Source: Rhabditoides inermis
Taxonomy: Eukaryota; Nematoda; Chromadorea; Rhabditida; Rhabditidae
Direction of reading: 5' to 3'
NCBI GenBank assembly: GCA_963966185.1
Contig: CAWZYM010000338.1
Span: 1-64,000 of the forward strand
Length of the DNA: 64,000 nucleotides
Shown: positions 47,961 through 57,489 of the stretch, in pieces
How positions within the stretch are numbered: the first letter of the stretch is position 1
How the letters are laid out: every line of letters begins with the position of its first letter
Made by a program: the position numbers and the translations under genes
Notes under the pieces: generated by a model
The model's input: only the letters and a program-made list of their open reading frames with translations
Database searches by the model: none
What the model was told of the DNA's origin: nothing

Positions 47961-48629
47961 TCTCGCAGGCTGCGGATGCGTATAATGTGAGTTTCTCTTT
48001 CGTTCAGTGTGAATTGCAGTGTCGATTGATTGTAATTGATATCATAGTATGAATTTTTACTTCTGTATTCCAACGGAATCAACGGCCAGGATCCAGCCGT
48101 CTGTTTGGCGTGTAGACGTATCTATTCGTTTCGTGATTCTCACATTACCCAGTGTTTTGTGCAGGTAATATTAACGGGTTGATGTAGTTTAGATGTGTGT
48201 TTTCTTTTTTTTTCTATTTACCCAGCGATTCGTATAGCGAATCGCATTGAGACCGTTGGTCTTTTTACACTCCACCTCCTCAACCGAGAAGCGGGGGATG
48301 TAAACAAGCCGTGATCGTGTGTACACCAACTAACCAACGGCAATCACTCTTACAGCAGATATTTATTTTTCCTCTTCAACAGATTACGGTCGCTGAACAA
48401 CCAACGACAACGTGAACGAAGGAAATATAGTGAGGTACGTACTAACTGTGTGTTTTCATTTGAGTGAGTTTTGTCAATAATTGAATTAATTGAATCATTA
48501 ATTATCAATAATACAGTAATTGTCACTTTTTTGCAGTTTGTGTTTGTCTAACATTTCATTTGCAGTACAGTACTCACAGTGTTGTCTGCAGTGTATACTT
48601 ACTCCAAGTCCACAACTGGACGTTATTCA

Positions 48630-48705
48630 GTCCTTCGGGACGTTACTCAGCCTTCAAGGCGCTATCTTAGTCCTTCGGGACGTTTGTACCCAAGTCCTTC
48701 GGGAC
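48630..48705 (+). promoter_or_regulatory. Array of GTCC-TTCG-GGAC hairpins upstream of gag
   Basis: Perfect GTCCTTCGGGAC at 48630-48641, 48670-48681 and 48694-48705, plus a variant GCCTTCAAGGC at 48650-48660. In RNA each would form a four-pair stem closed by a C(UUCG)G tetraloop. Their place between the 5' LTR and gag fits an RNA packaging or translation signal; this is inference. Confidence 0.65.
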
Positions 48706-48805
48706 GCTTGACGCCCTCTGTGTCTACGCGAGATCGAAAGATCAACCAGATTTCCCACTGGGAGTCGTATTTTATAATTACATTGTCAAATAAATAAAAT
48801 ATACA

Positions 48806-49822
48806 TTGAATTGTGTTTTTGAAATCCCTATCAAGTTGCGTTGCAAGAATATGAGTGTAAAAGAGCGTGCAAAGATATCGCTGAGCGAGGCTGTTCATCA
48901 AGTGCCGGGAGAAATGGGAGAGACGAAAGACCGAATCTCTCATTTATCCGATCCTCTTCAACGCGGAGGAAAAACAACTGATGCACGCGACTGCGGTGAG
49001 TCGGTGAGAGAACGAGAGAGTGTTCCCTCTGATGGAGAGTCAACTGCAACCGGATCAACGATTATCGATACATCGAACAGAAATATCAACGTGGTAATCG
49101 ATAACAGCGCATCGCTGATGCGAGATATAGAAATAGACACTTTCAATGGTGATATTCGAGAATTTTCACGTTTCATTGATATGTTCACTGCAATTGTTGA
49201 TTCGAGCCGCGCAGCTCCAGTAATTAAATTCATAAAACTGCAAAACTGTCTTTCTGGTGATGCCCTATCTCTAGTGAAACACTACCCTCTTGACAACAGT
49301 GGTTATCAACTTGCACTGAAACAGTTGCGTCGCACATACGACAGACCGCATGCGACAAAAATCAGGCTGCGAGACCAACTAGACAACATAACACCTGCCA
49401 GCAAATGTCACAAAGAGTGTCGTCGTGTGTTCAACGAAGTGAAGGCTATTCTAGATCAACTAGAACGTTTTGCTCCACTCACTGACGAGTACCTTATTAT
49501 TACTGTGAAGAGAAAGTTTCCAGTCAGTATCTGGAAAGAAATAAACGAGGTTGAAGGTGCCAACAAGTCAATACATTTGATGATTGATGTGCTTGAAGAG
49601 ATCATCCTGGAGATGGAAGATCTCGCAGAAGAAGAATCAATGGCCGAAAAGGCTGAAAACCGAGAACGGAAGCAAGGAAACGAGATTGTCACAAAATCGA
49701 TAAATGCTGCCGTTCATTCATCCACTACGCATAAAGTGGTATGTTTTCGATGTGGAGACAATCATTATGCAAGAAACTGTACACGTTATTCTAGTCGAAA
49801 AGATAAAACCCGGAAAAAGTAA
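48806..49822 (+). CDS. gag: Gag polyprotein of BEL/Pao-type element
   Basis: 338 codons from the first ATG; a second ATG at 48851 (MSVKERAK) is an equally good start and would remove 15 residues. Residues about 105-280 match the gag domain found with Pao-type peptidases (DUF1759-like): FNGDIREFSRFIDMF, then LSGDALSLVKHYPL and ALKQLRRTYDRP. The C-terminus has one zinc knuckle, CFRCGDNHYARNC (C-x2-C-x3-H-x4-C), the spacing seen in BEL/Pao rather than the C-x2-C-x4-H-x4-C of retroviruses, and ends in a basic tail. It would form the particle and bind the element RNA. The frame is intact, with no stops or frameshifts, suggesting recent activity or selection. Confidence 0.88.
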   Translation: MNCVFEIPIKLRCKNMSVKERAKISLSEAVHQVPGEMGETKDRISHLSDPLQRGGKTTDARDCGESVRERESVPSDGESTATGSTIIDTSNRNINVVIDNSASLMRDIEIDTFNGDIREFSRFIDMFTAIVDSSRAAPVIKFIKLQNCLSGDALSLVKHYPLDNSGYQLALKQLRRTYDRPHATKIRLRDQLDNITPASKCHKECRRVFNEVKAILDQLERFAPLTDEYLIITVKRKFPVSIWKEINEVEGANKSIHLMIDVLEEIILEMEDLAEEESMAEKAENRERKQGNEIVTKSINAAVHSSTTHKVVCFRCGDNHYARNCTRYSSRKDKTRKK

Positions 49823-50518
49823 AGAGAATGAGTTTTACATGTGACAAGCTGACAAGTGATGTGCAACTATATACATTAGTTCATCAGACAGTTCACTTAT
49901 TAAATTACGATATTCATTATCCCATGTGCTCTATACATTCCTAGTTCTATGTAAAACTGCAAAAATACAAATTCCCGAATTACATTATTTGAAAAATTTG
50001 ATTGTTACATATTGATTGTCTTTCTCCCCCCCCCCTTTTTTCCCTTCTCCCTACTTCATATGTTTTGACCCCATGTTTGTTCATATTCCCTTACTGTAAG
50101 TATATGTTTTTGTAAGATAATTTAGCGTATTGTATTTAATATATAATTTCTCGACGTCATTCTCCATCTTCCACTGAACCACTTCATCTTCACATCACTT
50201 CTTCTGTCGCCCTCCACTCAGTCATCTACCGTAGCCGAGAAGTCCAGTCTTTACTTGACTCCAGTACTACGCGTTTCGATGTGCTCGATCGACTTCGGAT
50301 GTGCGCTCTGTCTCACCTCCTCTCATATACCATGGTTTCCGTGTCTTCCACCCTTCCTATCCACAATCCACCTTCTAGTGGACACTCTGTCTACAGTCGT
50401 CCTTCGGTCCGACCGTTGCTGTTTGACGACGACTACCAAGGGAGACAGTCCTCCATCAACGAAAACACCGTCCACTTCCACAAGCGCGGAGTTGGATTCT
50501 TCCTGCGCTCCCCGGGAG
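49823..50518. other. 3' internal region of the gag-only element
   Basis: No clear coding sequence. Two overlapping frames (from 50255 and 50281) are open but resemble no pol domain. A pyrimidine run (CTCCCCCCCCCTTTTTTCCC) lies near 50025-50045. Confidence 0.5.
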
Positions 50519-51556
50519 TGTCGCTGATGTCGGACTATGACCGGAGAGAGAAGAGAGAGGAGAGATAGATCAAGCGAGTCAGCTGTGAGAGGAGGAGCCG
50601 AACGGGAGAGAGATTGTGAAGAGAGTGTCTTCGATGCGAGCGAACCAAGTAGTCTAGTGTGTTAGGATGCTATTATAGTTGTAGATAAACATATATGTAT
50701 AATAAACCTCACTCAACATCCATACAAGGAATCATACATACACGAACCCGGGTTCGGCTTTTCATCCTATGATAGGCCGGGCGACAGTCGTGCACCTCTT
50801 CTCCCTCCACTCCCTTCCACCCACTGACACAGGCGTCCATCCGATGGCCGAGTCGTGCACCTCTTCTCCCTCCACTCCCTTCCACCCACTGACACAGGCG
50901 TCCATCCGATGGCCGAGTCGTGCACCTCTTCTCCCTCCACTCCCTTCCACCCACTGACACAGGCGTCCATCCGATGGCCGAGTCGTGCACCTCTTCTCCC
51001 TCCACTCCCTTCCACCCACTGACACAGGCGTCCATCCGATGGCCGAGTCGTGCACCTCTTCTCCCTCCACTCCCTTCCACCCACTGACACAGGCGTCCAT
51101 CCGATGGCCGAGTCGTGCACCTCTTCTCCCTCCACTCCCTTCCACCCACTGACACAGGCGTCCATCCGATGGCCGAGTCGTGCACCTCTTCTCCCTCCAC
51201 TCCCTTTCACCCACTGACACAGGCGTCCATCCGATGGCCGAGTCGTGCACCTCTTCTCCCTCCACTCCCTTCCACCCACTGACACAGGCGTCCATCCGAT
51301 GGTCGAGTCGTGCACCTCTTCTTTCCACCCACTGACACAGGCGTCCATCCGATGGCCGAGTCGTGCACCTCTTCTCCCTCCACTCCCTTCCACCCACTGA
51401 CACAGGCGTCCATCCGATGGCCGAGTCGTGCACCTCTTCTCCCTCCACTCCCTTCCACCCACTGACACAGGCGTCCATCCGATGGCCGAGTCGTGCACCT
51501 CTTCTCCCTCCACTCCCTTCCACCCACTGACACAGGCGTCCATCCGATGGCCGAGA

Positions 51557-52140
51557 TGTTAGGAAAAAACCTCTTTTATAATTATTATTCAAACCAAAAA
51601 CACGAGGAAAAACCCTAACATTTGTCATTATTCAAGAATAAATACGGGTAAATGTGATAATATTGGTGCTCACTGGGTGTTACTTGTTGACTGGTTTTAA
51701 ATATGGGTGAATGGAATTTTATTACTGCTCATTGGGTGAGTTACTTGTTGATTGGTTCATTTTTGTCTGTCGTGCGAAAATCTGGACGCGTATACACGAT
51801 AACTTTGCCGCTGCCGGAACCAGGTGGAATGTCCACAGGTTTACCACGCGGCGTATCCAGTGGGACTCCGATAGTGTTTTTATGTCTGCCCTTGTAGTCT
51901 TCTGCGACCAAGTAGCGATCACCAACTTTTCCATCCATGATTGGACGAGCAGGTTTCATTTCATCAGGCATGGTTGTGCGGAGGTCTGGCGAGACGCCGC
52001 TGAAATTATTGTTTTTATCCCGTTTACAAAAAAAATTGATCTTATATGAAGACGCGAGAGAGAAAAATAAATTTAATTTCTAAAAAAAAGCATCTAACGA
52101 ATATGGCAATACATTCAGCCGAGTTGTGTGGCTCATCTTT
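51557..52140 (-). repeat. Duplicated block A with a small spliced reading frame (51741-51971)
   Basis: Minus strand: acceptor AATTTCAG, exon from 51999, 28 nt leader, ATG at 51971, 76 codons, stop at 51741. Protein starts MPDEMKPARPIMDGKV and contains PPGSGSGKVIVYTRP. Similar frames occur at 57326, 56118 and 59451 with the same leader and acceptor. No signal peptide, no known domain. The left edge TGTTAGGAAAAAACC abuts the satellite; related edges occur at 55769 and 59028. Confidence 0.55.
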
Positions 52141-53872
52141 CGCAAGCTTTTAAAGCTCCGTTATTGCATCTTATCAGCAACAAAAGTGTTTGTGAAGGGT
52201 GGTCCGGGTGAATCAGAGAGCTCTTAGCTCGCACACCTAAAACGCAAAAGATAAACAATCCTTCAGAAACCCTATCATTGATAAAACACCCATTTCTAAC
52301 CACCAAGCAGTCAAACAGAACAAAACACTTTTTATCGAACTTTTTATCAAACACATTTGTTTCTCTGCGATTCGTATACGTGCAAGTACACCGCGGCTTC
52401 AAACTTCTCGGAGTGAGTGGTCATTCTCTAGTGTGTTTTTAGTCTATGAACATCATTTTCTCACTGGCGAAGGTCGTTGATGACTGAAGACATCGACTCG
52501 GAGCACCTGCTCTCCCTGACTGGAGCGGCGGAGTAGGAGGTGTGAAGCACCGTTGTGCTACTCTCCAGACACCCATGATACGTTTAACAAAACGATAACA
52601 ATTCATATGCAAAACATGAAATCATGCAAAAGGCAGAACATATTTTATTTGTACAGTCCACCTTCAGTTGACGCGCCATCGTTGAAGGTGCGCGCACTAC
52701 CGTCCGTCGTCCTGACTCCGCCCACTCCTCCGGTTGATCCTGGAATGGAGAATTCATTAGTGTTCTGAGTGTTATGATTTTGTGTGTCACCTGAGTGTAT
52801 GATCTCTGTATGATCTCATGAAGAGTAATTGATCTTTTTTTTGATCTTTCGAGAGTATCTTTTGAGTGTTTGTAGATCATCAGTGTGATCTACTTTTGAG
52901 TGTCTTTATAACTATTGTTTAAAGGCACAGGGGCGTTTAGTGTTACCAAGGTTGATCGAAATTCACTTATGAGAACTTGGCAAAACTGATTGCTCGTAGC
53001 GGGAATCGAACCGGCGTAGCTTCGTCCTTGAGTCGTGAGCGTTACCTCAACACTACAACGACATGTACGGTCGAATTCATCTCGACGATATGCGCACATA
53101 GCTCAACTTTTGGATAAGCATTTCGGCGCGAAGTTCGAATTCGCCTTACCAAGCTTCGCACGTGCAGATGTTGGTAAGCGTGTAGTTAACGCGGAAACGC
53201 CGTTCTTTTGCGTTTTCTTTGATTGTTTCGTGTATATATGAATATATGGCTCAAGCAATGTTCCAAAGTCAAAACTAAGCGCCACTGTGCCTTTAATGAA
53301 TCGTCATTTATTGTGTAATAAATTGTTGATATAATCTGTGCTATAATAATGCTGGCTATACTCATTGCTATTGGGTATCGAGTATCGATTGATTATCGGT
53401 TGGCTATCGATTGTGAGCCAGAGCGAGGGGTGATATTTGTGTGAAGGCAATTTGAGGTGTTCGAGTTGGACAGCAAGCTCGAACGCAATGTTTTCGAGTC
53501 CGGCAAAAAGCGGGACCGAGGACATGAACGGACAGCCAAGAAGGACAAGGGTGTTTAGGACAACAAGGCCGATACTGCCAAGAGGCCGTGCGGACTAAAC
53601 ACGGACGGGCGCCTGCTAATTAGCGGGAGCGAGCGAGCGAAGCAAGCGCCCGCTTCGATAGTCTTAAAAAAAGGTAAATTTGTACTGAACGGTCCTTTGA
53701 CCACTGCCCATTTAGCATTTCAAGCATGTTCATGCTCCTTCAAGCATTCACGAACACAACACAATGCTTTGCGAATCCATCTTTTTATCTAAGTGGAAAA
53801 AAGTGGCGGGGCCATCTTTTTTCTCATTCTTCCGCTTTAGGTTTTTTTTACCGTTTCCAGGCATTCACAAAC
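52141..53872. repeat. Segment duplicated at 57490-58954
   Basis: About 1.7 kb nearly identical to 57490-58954, except that the second copy lacks about 276 bp (52755-53031 here). No convincing exon. It includes the tRNA/TIR element at 52918-53296 and ATCGATT-rich DNA near 53380-53410. Confidence 0.85.
52918..53296 (-). mobile_element. TIR element carrying a tRNA-like block
   Basis: Ends TTTAAAGGCACAGGGGCG and AAGCGCCACTGTGCCTTTAA are inverted repeats. Inside, on the minus strand, are GTTGAGGTAACGCTCACG (A-box region) and GCCGGTTCGATTCCCGC (B box). The 58-kb copy keeps only the right end. The same end motif is at 6889. Confidence 0.7.
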
Positions 53873-53885
53873 ACAAAACAATTAG

Positions 53886-53942
53886 GGGCGGCGCGCCAGC
53901 GCCGCCCGTTTGTTATGATCTGTGGCGCGCGCAGCGCGCCAC
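53886..53942. repeat. Two adjacent GC-rich perfect hairpins
   Basis: 53886-53907: GGGCGGCGC, loop GCCA, GCGCCGCCC. 53922-53942: GTGGCGCGC, loop GCA, GCGCGCCAC. They lie where homology to the 58.9-kb copy ends. Confidence 0.9.
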
Positions 53943-54119
53943 TCCCAATCCACACGCTATTTGGCTATCATAATACAATATACTTCATTAGAGTGTGTTA
54001 TGTGTTAGGGTATCATTTTGTAAGACCTATGAGTATGATTTGTTGAATAAATATCGGTTGCGGCGCCCAGAACAGCCTCTCTCTCGCTCTCTCCCGCTTT
54101 GCCACTAAACGTGTTTACG

Positions 54120-54179
<60 letters not shown>

Positions 54180-54724
54180 GTGTGCATCACGTAAGCTCCG
54201 CCCACTGCACTCTGCGCTTATTGGTCTCTCGGCCTCTTGCCGGTGAAAACTGATTGGCCGAGCGCATGCCCCGCCCTTCGCTCACCCACTCTCGTGTCGG
54301 ATCGATCGCGCGCCGTCTCTGGCGTCTCTTGCGAGCGCACACTCTCTGCGCACTCTCTCATGTCCACTGGCGAGTGACTGGGCAGCCGGCCTGTTATCTG
54401 ATCGAACGATCTCGGCGAGAGAGAGTGTGAGAGTGAGAGAGCGCATGTTCTCTTACCGACTTGCCGGTTAGAAAACGTGCGAATTGCAGAAAGCAGGCCG
54501 GATGACGCTGTTTTGTTCTCTGTGCAACTCCTCAGTTCGAACAGTAATACCAGAAACACAGGAAAATAACCGTATAAGAAAGCTAGCTGAGTTCAGTTCA
54601 ACGCACCCAGTCCGGCTATTCATGACCGAAGGTTCATTAGCTCAAAATCTGAAGATTGTCTTTCTGTGTCTAGAGAGAACAGTGAGGGTAGAAAAAGAGA
54701 GTGTTCAAGCGGAGAATAAAACAC
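53943..54724. other. CpG-rich stretch with (CGG)n microsatellite
   Basis: 54119-54171 is about 18 CGG/GGC triplets. The surrounding 54060-54480 is CpG-rich and could be a promoter. An ATG frame at 54484-54768 runs into the GA tract and is not convincing. Confidence 0.5.
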
Positions 54725-54975
54725 AATATGCTCTGAGAGAGAGAACGAGAGAGAGAAAGAAAAAGTGATAGAGAGGGGAGATAAAGAGGAGAGAGAAAGA
54801 GATTGAGAAAGAGAGAGATAGAAAAGGGAGAGAGAGAGAGAGAGAGAAAGAGAAGGAGAAGGAGAGATAATGAGAGTTAGGGAGTGATAGAGAGAGGAAA
54901 GAAAAAGAGAAGGGCGAGTGATAGAGAAAGAGAGAGAAAGAGAGAGAGGGGGGGAAAGAGTGAGAGAGAGGGCTA
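54725..54975. repeat. (GA)n-rich array
   Basis: Impure GA/GAAA array of about 250 bp with no coding sense. Confidence 0.9.
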
Positions 54976-55295
54976 TTAGATAAGCGAAATAGAGCGCATC
55001 AATCGTCAATGAGCGATCCGACCAGGCTGTTCGTTTCCTGATTCTGACTACGTTTTCGAAGACTCTCTAGTTTGGATACGTCAGTGTACTAGTTTTCGAA
55101 GATTTTCAAGTTACTGACGTGACTGTTATCAGTGACTGTTACTATGTCTGTGTATTTGTGAAGTGTTAATTGTGAGTATTGTAAATTGTAAGTTATTTGT
55201 ATCTTTATAGCATGATATTCTGACTAGTGAGTTTGTAATATGTATTTTCGTTATCTAATGTACAAAATTTCTTCGAAATTTGAGAAAAGGACATC

Positions 55296-55698
55296 CATTC
55301 TCTTTCGAAAAGTACAGGAGTAAAAAGGAGTGGTTTGTTTTGATCTAATTCAACAAAAGCACATGCATATTTTTTTCTTCGCAGCTGACTAAAATTTCAA
55401 AACAAACCTGCTCTTTCTAATCGATGAAAAAAGCGAACATATGTAATTGTAATATGTACTATAATAATTTAAAATAAAAGACCTTTTTGTTGTTAAATTT
55501 TTATGCATTTGCATGCGTATATCTGATCAAAAATCACACATTTCATAGTTATGAAACATTTCATAGTACATCGTTTGAAAGAGCAGGTTTGTTTTGAAAT
55601 TTTAGTCAGCTGCGAAGAAAAAAATATGCATGTGCTTTTGTTGAATTAGATCAAAACAAACCACTCCTTTTTACTCCTGTACTTTTCGAAAGAGAATG
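55296..55698. mobile_element. Fold-back element 3 with perfect 122-bp arms
   Basis: Left arm 55296-55417 and right arm 55577-55698 are exact reverse complements over 122 bp, with a 159-bp AT-rich loop. Outer ends CATTCTCTTTCGAAAAGTAC; core CAACAAAAGCACATGCATAT; inner ends ACAAACCTGCTCTTTC. Confidence 0.95.
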
Positions 55699-55756
55699 AT
55701 TTAATGTTTATTTCAATTTGAAGACGTTTACAAATCATAGCATACAATTGTTTTTC

Positions 55757-56892
55757 AAGGTTGGACAAATGTTAGGAAAAAAACCTCTTTTATAATTATT
55801 ATTCAAACCAAAAACACGAGGAAAAACCCTAACATTTGTCATTATTCAAGAATAAATATGGGTAAATGTGATAATATTGGTGCTCACTGGGTGTTACTTG
55901 TTGACTGGTTTTTTTGTCTATCGTGGAGCTTGTGGATTAAAGGGTCCAGTTCCTCCTTTCGGAAACACCATGATGGTACGCTCGCCGTTACCACTGGCAG
56001 TGGAACCAGGTGGTTTGGTCACTGCCGGCGTCGGTTGTGGGAAGCACCCGCCGGGGGGGAGATTGGTCGCGATAAACCTTCCATCCGTGATTGGAGGGGC
56101 AGGTTCCTTATTAGGCATGGTTGTGCAGAAGTCTGGCGAGACGAGGCTGAAATTAATGTTATTATCCCGTTTACAAAAAAAGTGATCTATTTTTAAGACG
56201 CGAGAGTGAAAGACTGATAGAATTTCTAAAAAAAGAAGAAGAGAATATGGCGATGCATTCAGTCGACTTGTGTGTTGGCTCATCTCCCGCAAGCTTTTAA
56301 AGTCCCGTTATTACACCTTATCAGCAACAAACGTGTTTATGAGGGTCGGTCCGGCTGAGTCAGAGAGCACTTCGCTCTCACACTCACGAGCAGACTACAG
56401 GCGGATAGGCAAAGGAAAGGGGCATCATTTGAAGACACCGCCCGGTTACGGAAAGCGATGGAAGAATAAGATGTGCATGATTAAAAACGACTCCCATGTT
56501 TACTTTATGGGATTATTGCAACTGACTTTTTTTCGTGTAAAGGCAACGTATGTAATGTTGCGTTAGCGCAACGCTGCTTCTTGTTACACATCACACACTA
56601 CTAAGATCTGCTCAGATGTCAGATAAACACACGAAAACACAATACAAGAAGAAGAAGAAAACATATATGAAAATATTTACAACTACAACTACTACGTTAA
56701 AAAAACGGAAAAGCCTGCAAAAAGGAGAGATGAACATATCTAAAATTATGTCACAATATAACGTCTAGCTAATATCACAGAGAAGAGTCGGATGTTTTCT
56801 TTCACCCGTTCACACCATACGTATTCTGGCAGAAGAGGTGGCACCTCGACCGCGCGCCGCTGAAGGAAGACGGACGAGGCTGCCAGGGAAAG
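55757..56892 (-). repeat. Duplicated block B with small reading frame (55918-56118)
   Basis: Homologous to block D (59016-60357). Minus strand: acceptor TTAATTTCAG, exon from 56146, ATG at 56118, 66 codons. Starts MPNKEPAPPITDGRF, then a Pro/Gly-rich tail. The downstream plus-strand part shares AGGCGGATAGGCAAAGGAAA with the dispersed repeat at 33605. Confidence 0.55.
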
Positions 56893-56947
56893 GCATCTCT
56901 CTCTCTCTCTCTCTCTCTCCTTCTCTCTCTCTCTTTCTTTTTCTCTT

Positions 56948-57001
<54 letters not shown>

Positions 57002-57085
57002 CCCCTCTTTCTCCACTTCTCTAGCAGCTTCTCCCTCCCTGTCTCCTCCCCCCCCCCTCCGCCGAAGGAAGACGTCTATCTCTCT

Positions 57086-57125
<40 letters not shown>
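56893..57125. repeat. (CT)n arrays between blocks B and C
   Basis: Three CT tracts separated by a GAAGGAAGACG-containing spacer, which also occurs in the block D arrays at 60470 and 60630. Confidence 0.95.
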
Positions 57126-57129
<4 letters not shown>

Positions 57130-57489
57130 CGAAAATCTGGACGCGTATACAAGATAACTTTGCCGCTGCCGGAACCAGGTGGAATGTCCACAGGTTTACC
57201 ACGCGGCGTATCCAGTGGGACTCCGACAGTGTTTTTATGTTTGCCCTTGTAGTCTTCTGCGACCAAGTAGCGATCACCAACTTTTCCATCCATGATTGGA
57301 CGAGCAGGTTTCATTTCATCAGGCATGGTTGTGCGGAGGTCTGGCGAGACGCCGCTGAAATTATTGTTTTTATCCCGTTTACAAAACAAAAGTGATCTAT
57401 TATGAAGACGCGAGAGTGAAAAATAGATTTATATTCTAAAAAAAAGGCATCTAACGAATATGGCAATACATTCAGCCGAGTTGTGTGGC
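57126..57489 (-). repeat. Block C, truncated copy of block A, small reading frame from 57326
   Basis: Begins inside the block A sequence at GTGCGAAAATCTGGACGCG, directly after a CT tract. The frame MPDEMKPARPIMDGKV..PPGSGSGKVILYTRP continues into the GA repeat as Arg-Glu dipeptides, so its native end is lost. Confidence 0.6.

Larger units (their letters stand above)
47406..50786 (+). mobile_element. Full-length BEL/Pao-type LTR element with gag only (3,381 bp)
   Basis: 5' LTR 47406-47673 and 3' LTR 50519-50786, each 268 bp with TGTCG/CGACA ends. The 5-bp target duplication GTCGT lies at 47401-47405 and 50787-50791. A primer-binding site follows the 5' LTR directly. The only long reading frame is gag (48806-49822). 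No protease, reverse transcriptase, RNase H or integrase is present, and the 700 bp after gag show no pol remnant I can recognise. The purine tract before the 3' LTR is short (GGGAG). It is therefore non-autonomous, like the gag-only TR-GAG elements described in plants, and would need another element's enzymes. Confidence 0.9.
33898..51556. repeat. 65-bp minisatellite, about 17.7 kb including LTR insertions
   Basis: Monomer of 65 bp containing GTCGTGCACCTCTTCTCCC, ACTCCCTTCCACCCACTG and ACACAGGCGTCCATCCGATG. Blocks of 12, 5, 5, 8, 2, 2, 5, 7, 6, 2, 2, 3, 2, 2, 10, 1, 1, 2, 10, 10, 2, 1, 2 and 9 monomers are separated by LTRs; about 12 more follow the full element, including one shortened by 18 bp near 51320. 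Monomers are nearly identical. Variants such as GTGCATCTC and CCCTTCACTCCC recur at the same positions in several 9-10-monomer blocks. Because 65 is not a multiple of 3 and the minus strand has no stop, long minus-strand frames exist in all three phases; these are not genes. Confidence 0.97.

Noticed and set aside
49823..50568. Remnant pol/integrase in the 3' part of the LTR element
   Set aside because: No recognisable protease, RT or integrase motif in any frame.
33898..51556. CRISPR-like array (regular repeats with unique spacers)
   Set aside because: The repeats are tandem and the interruptions are identical LTRs, not unique spacers; the DNA is eukaryotic.
33836..51628. Long minus-strand reading frames in the satellite (repeats such as VSGWKGVEGEEVHD)
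   Set aside because: They exist in all three frames because the 65-bp monomer has no minus-strand stop; no start context, splice sites or codon pattern supports them.
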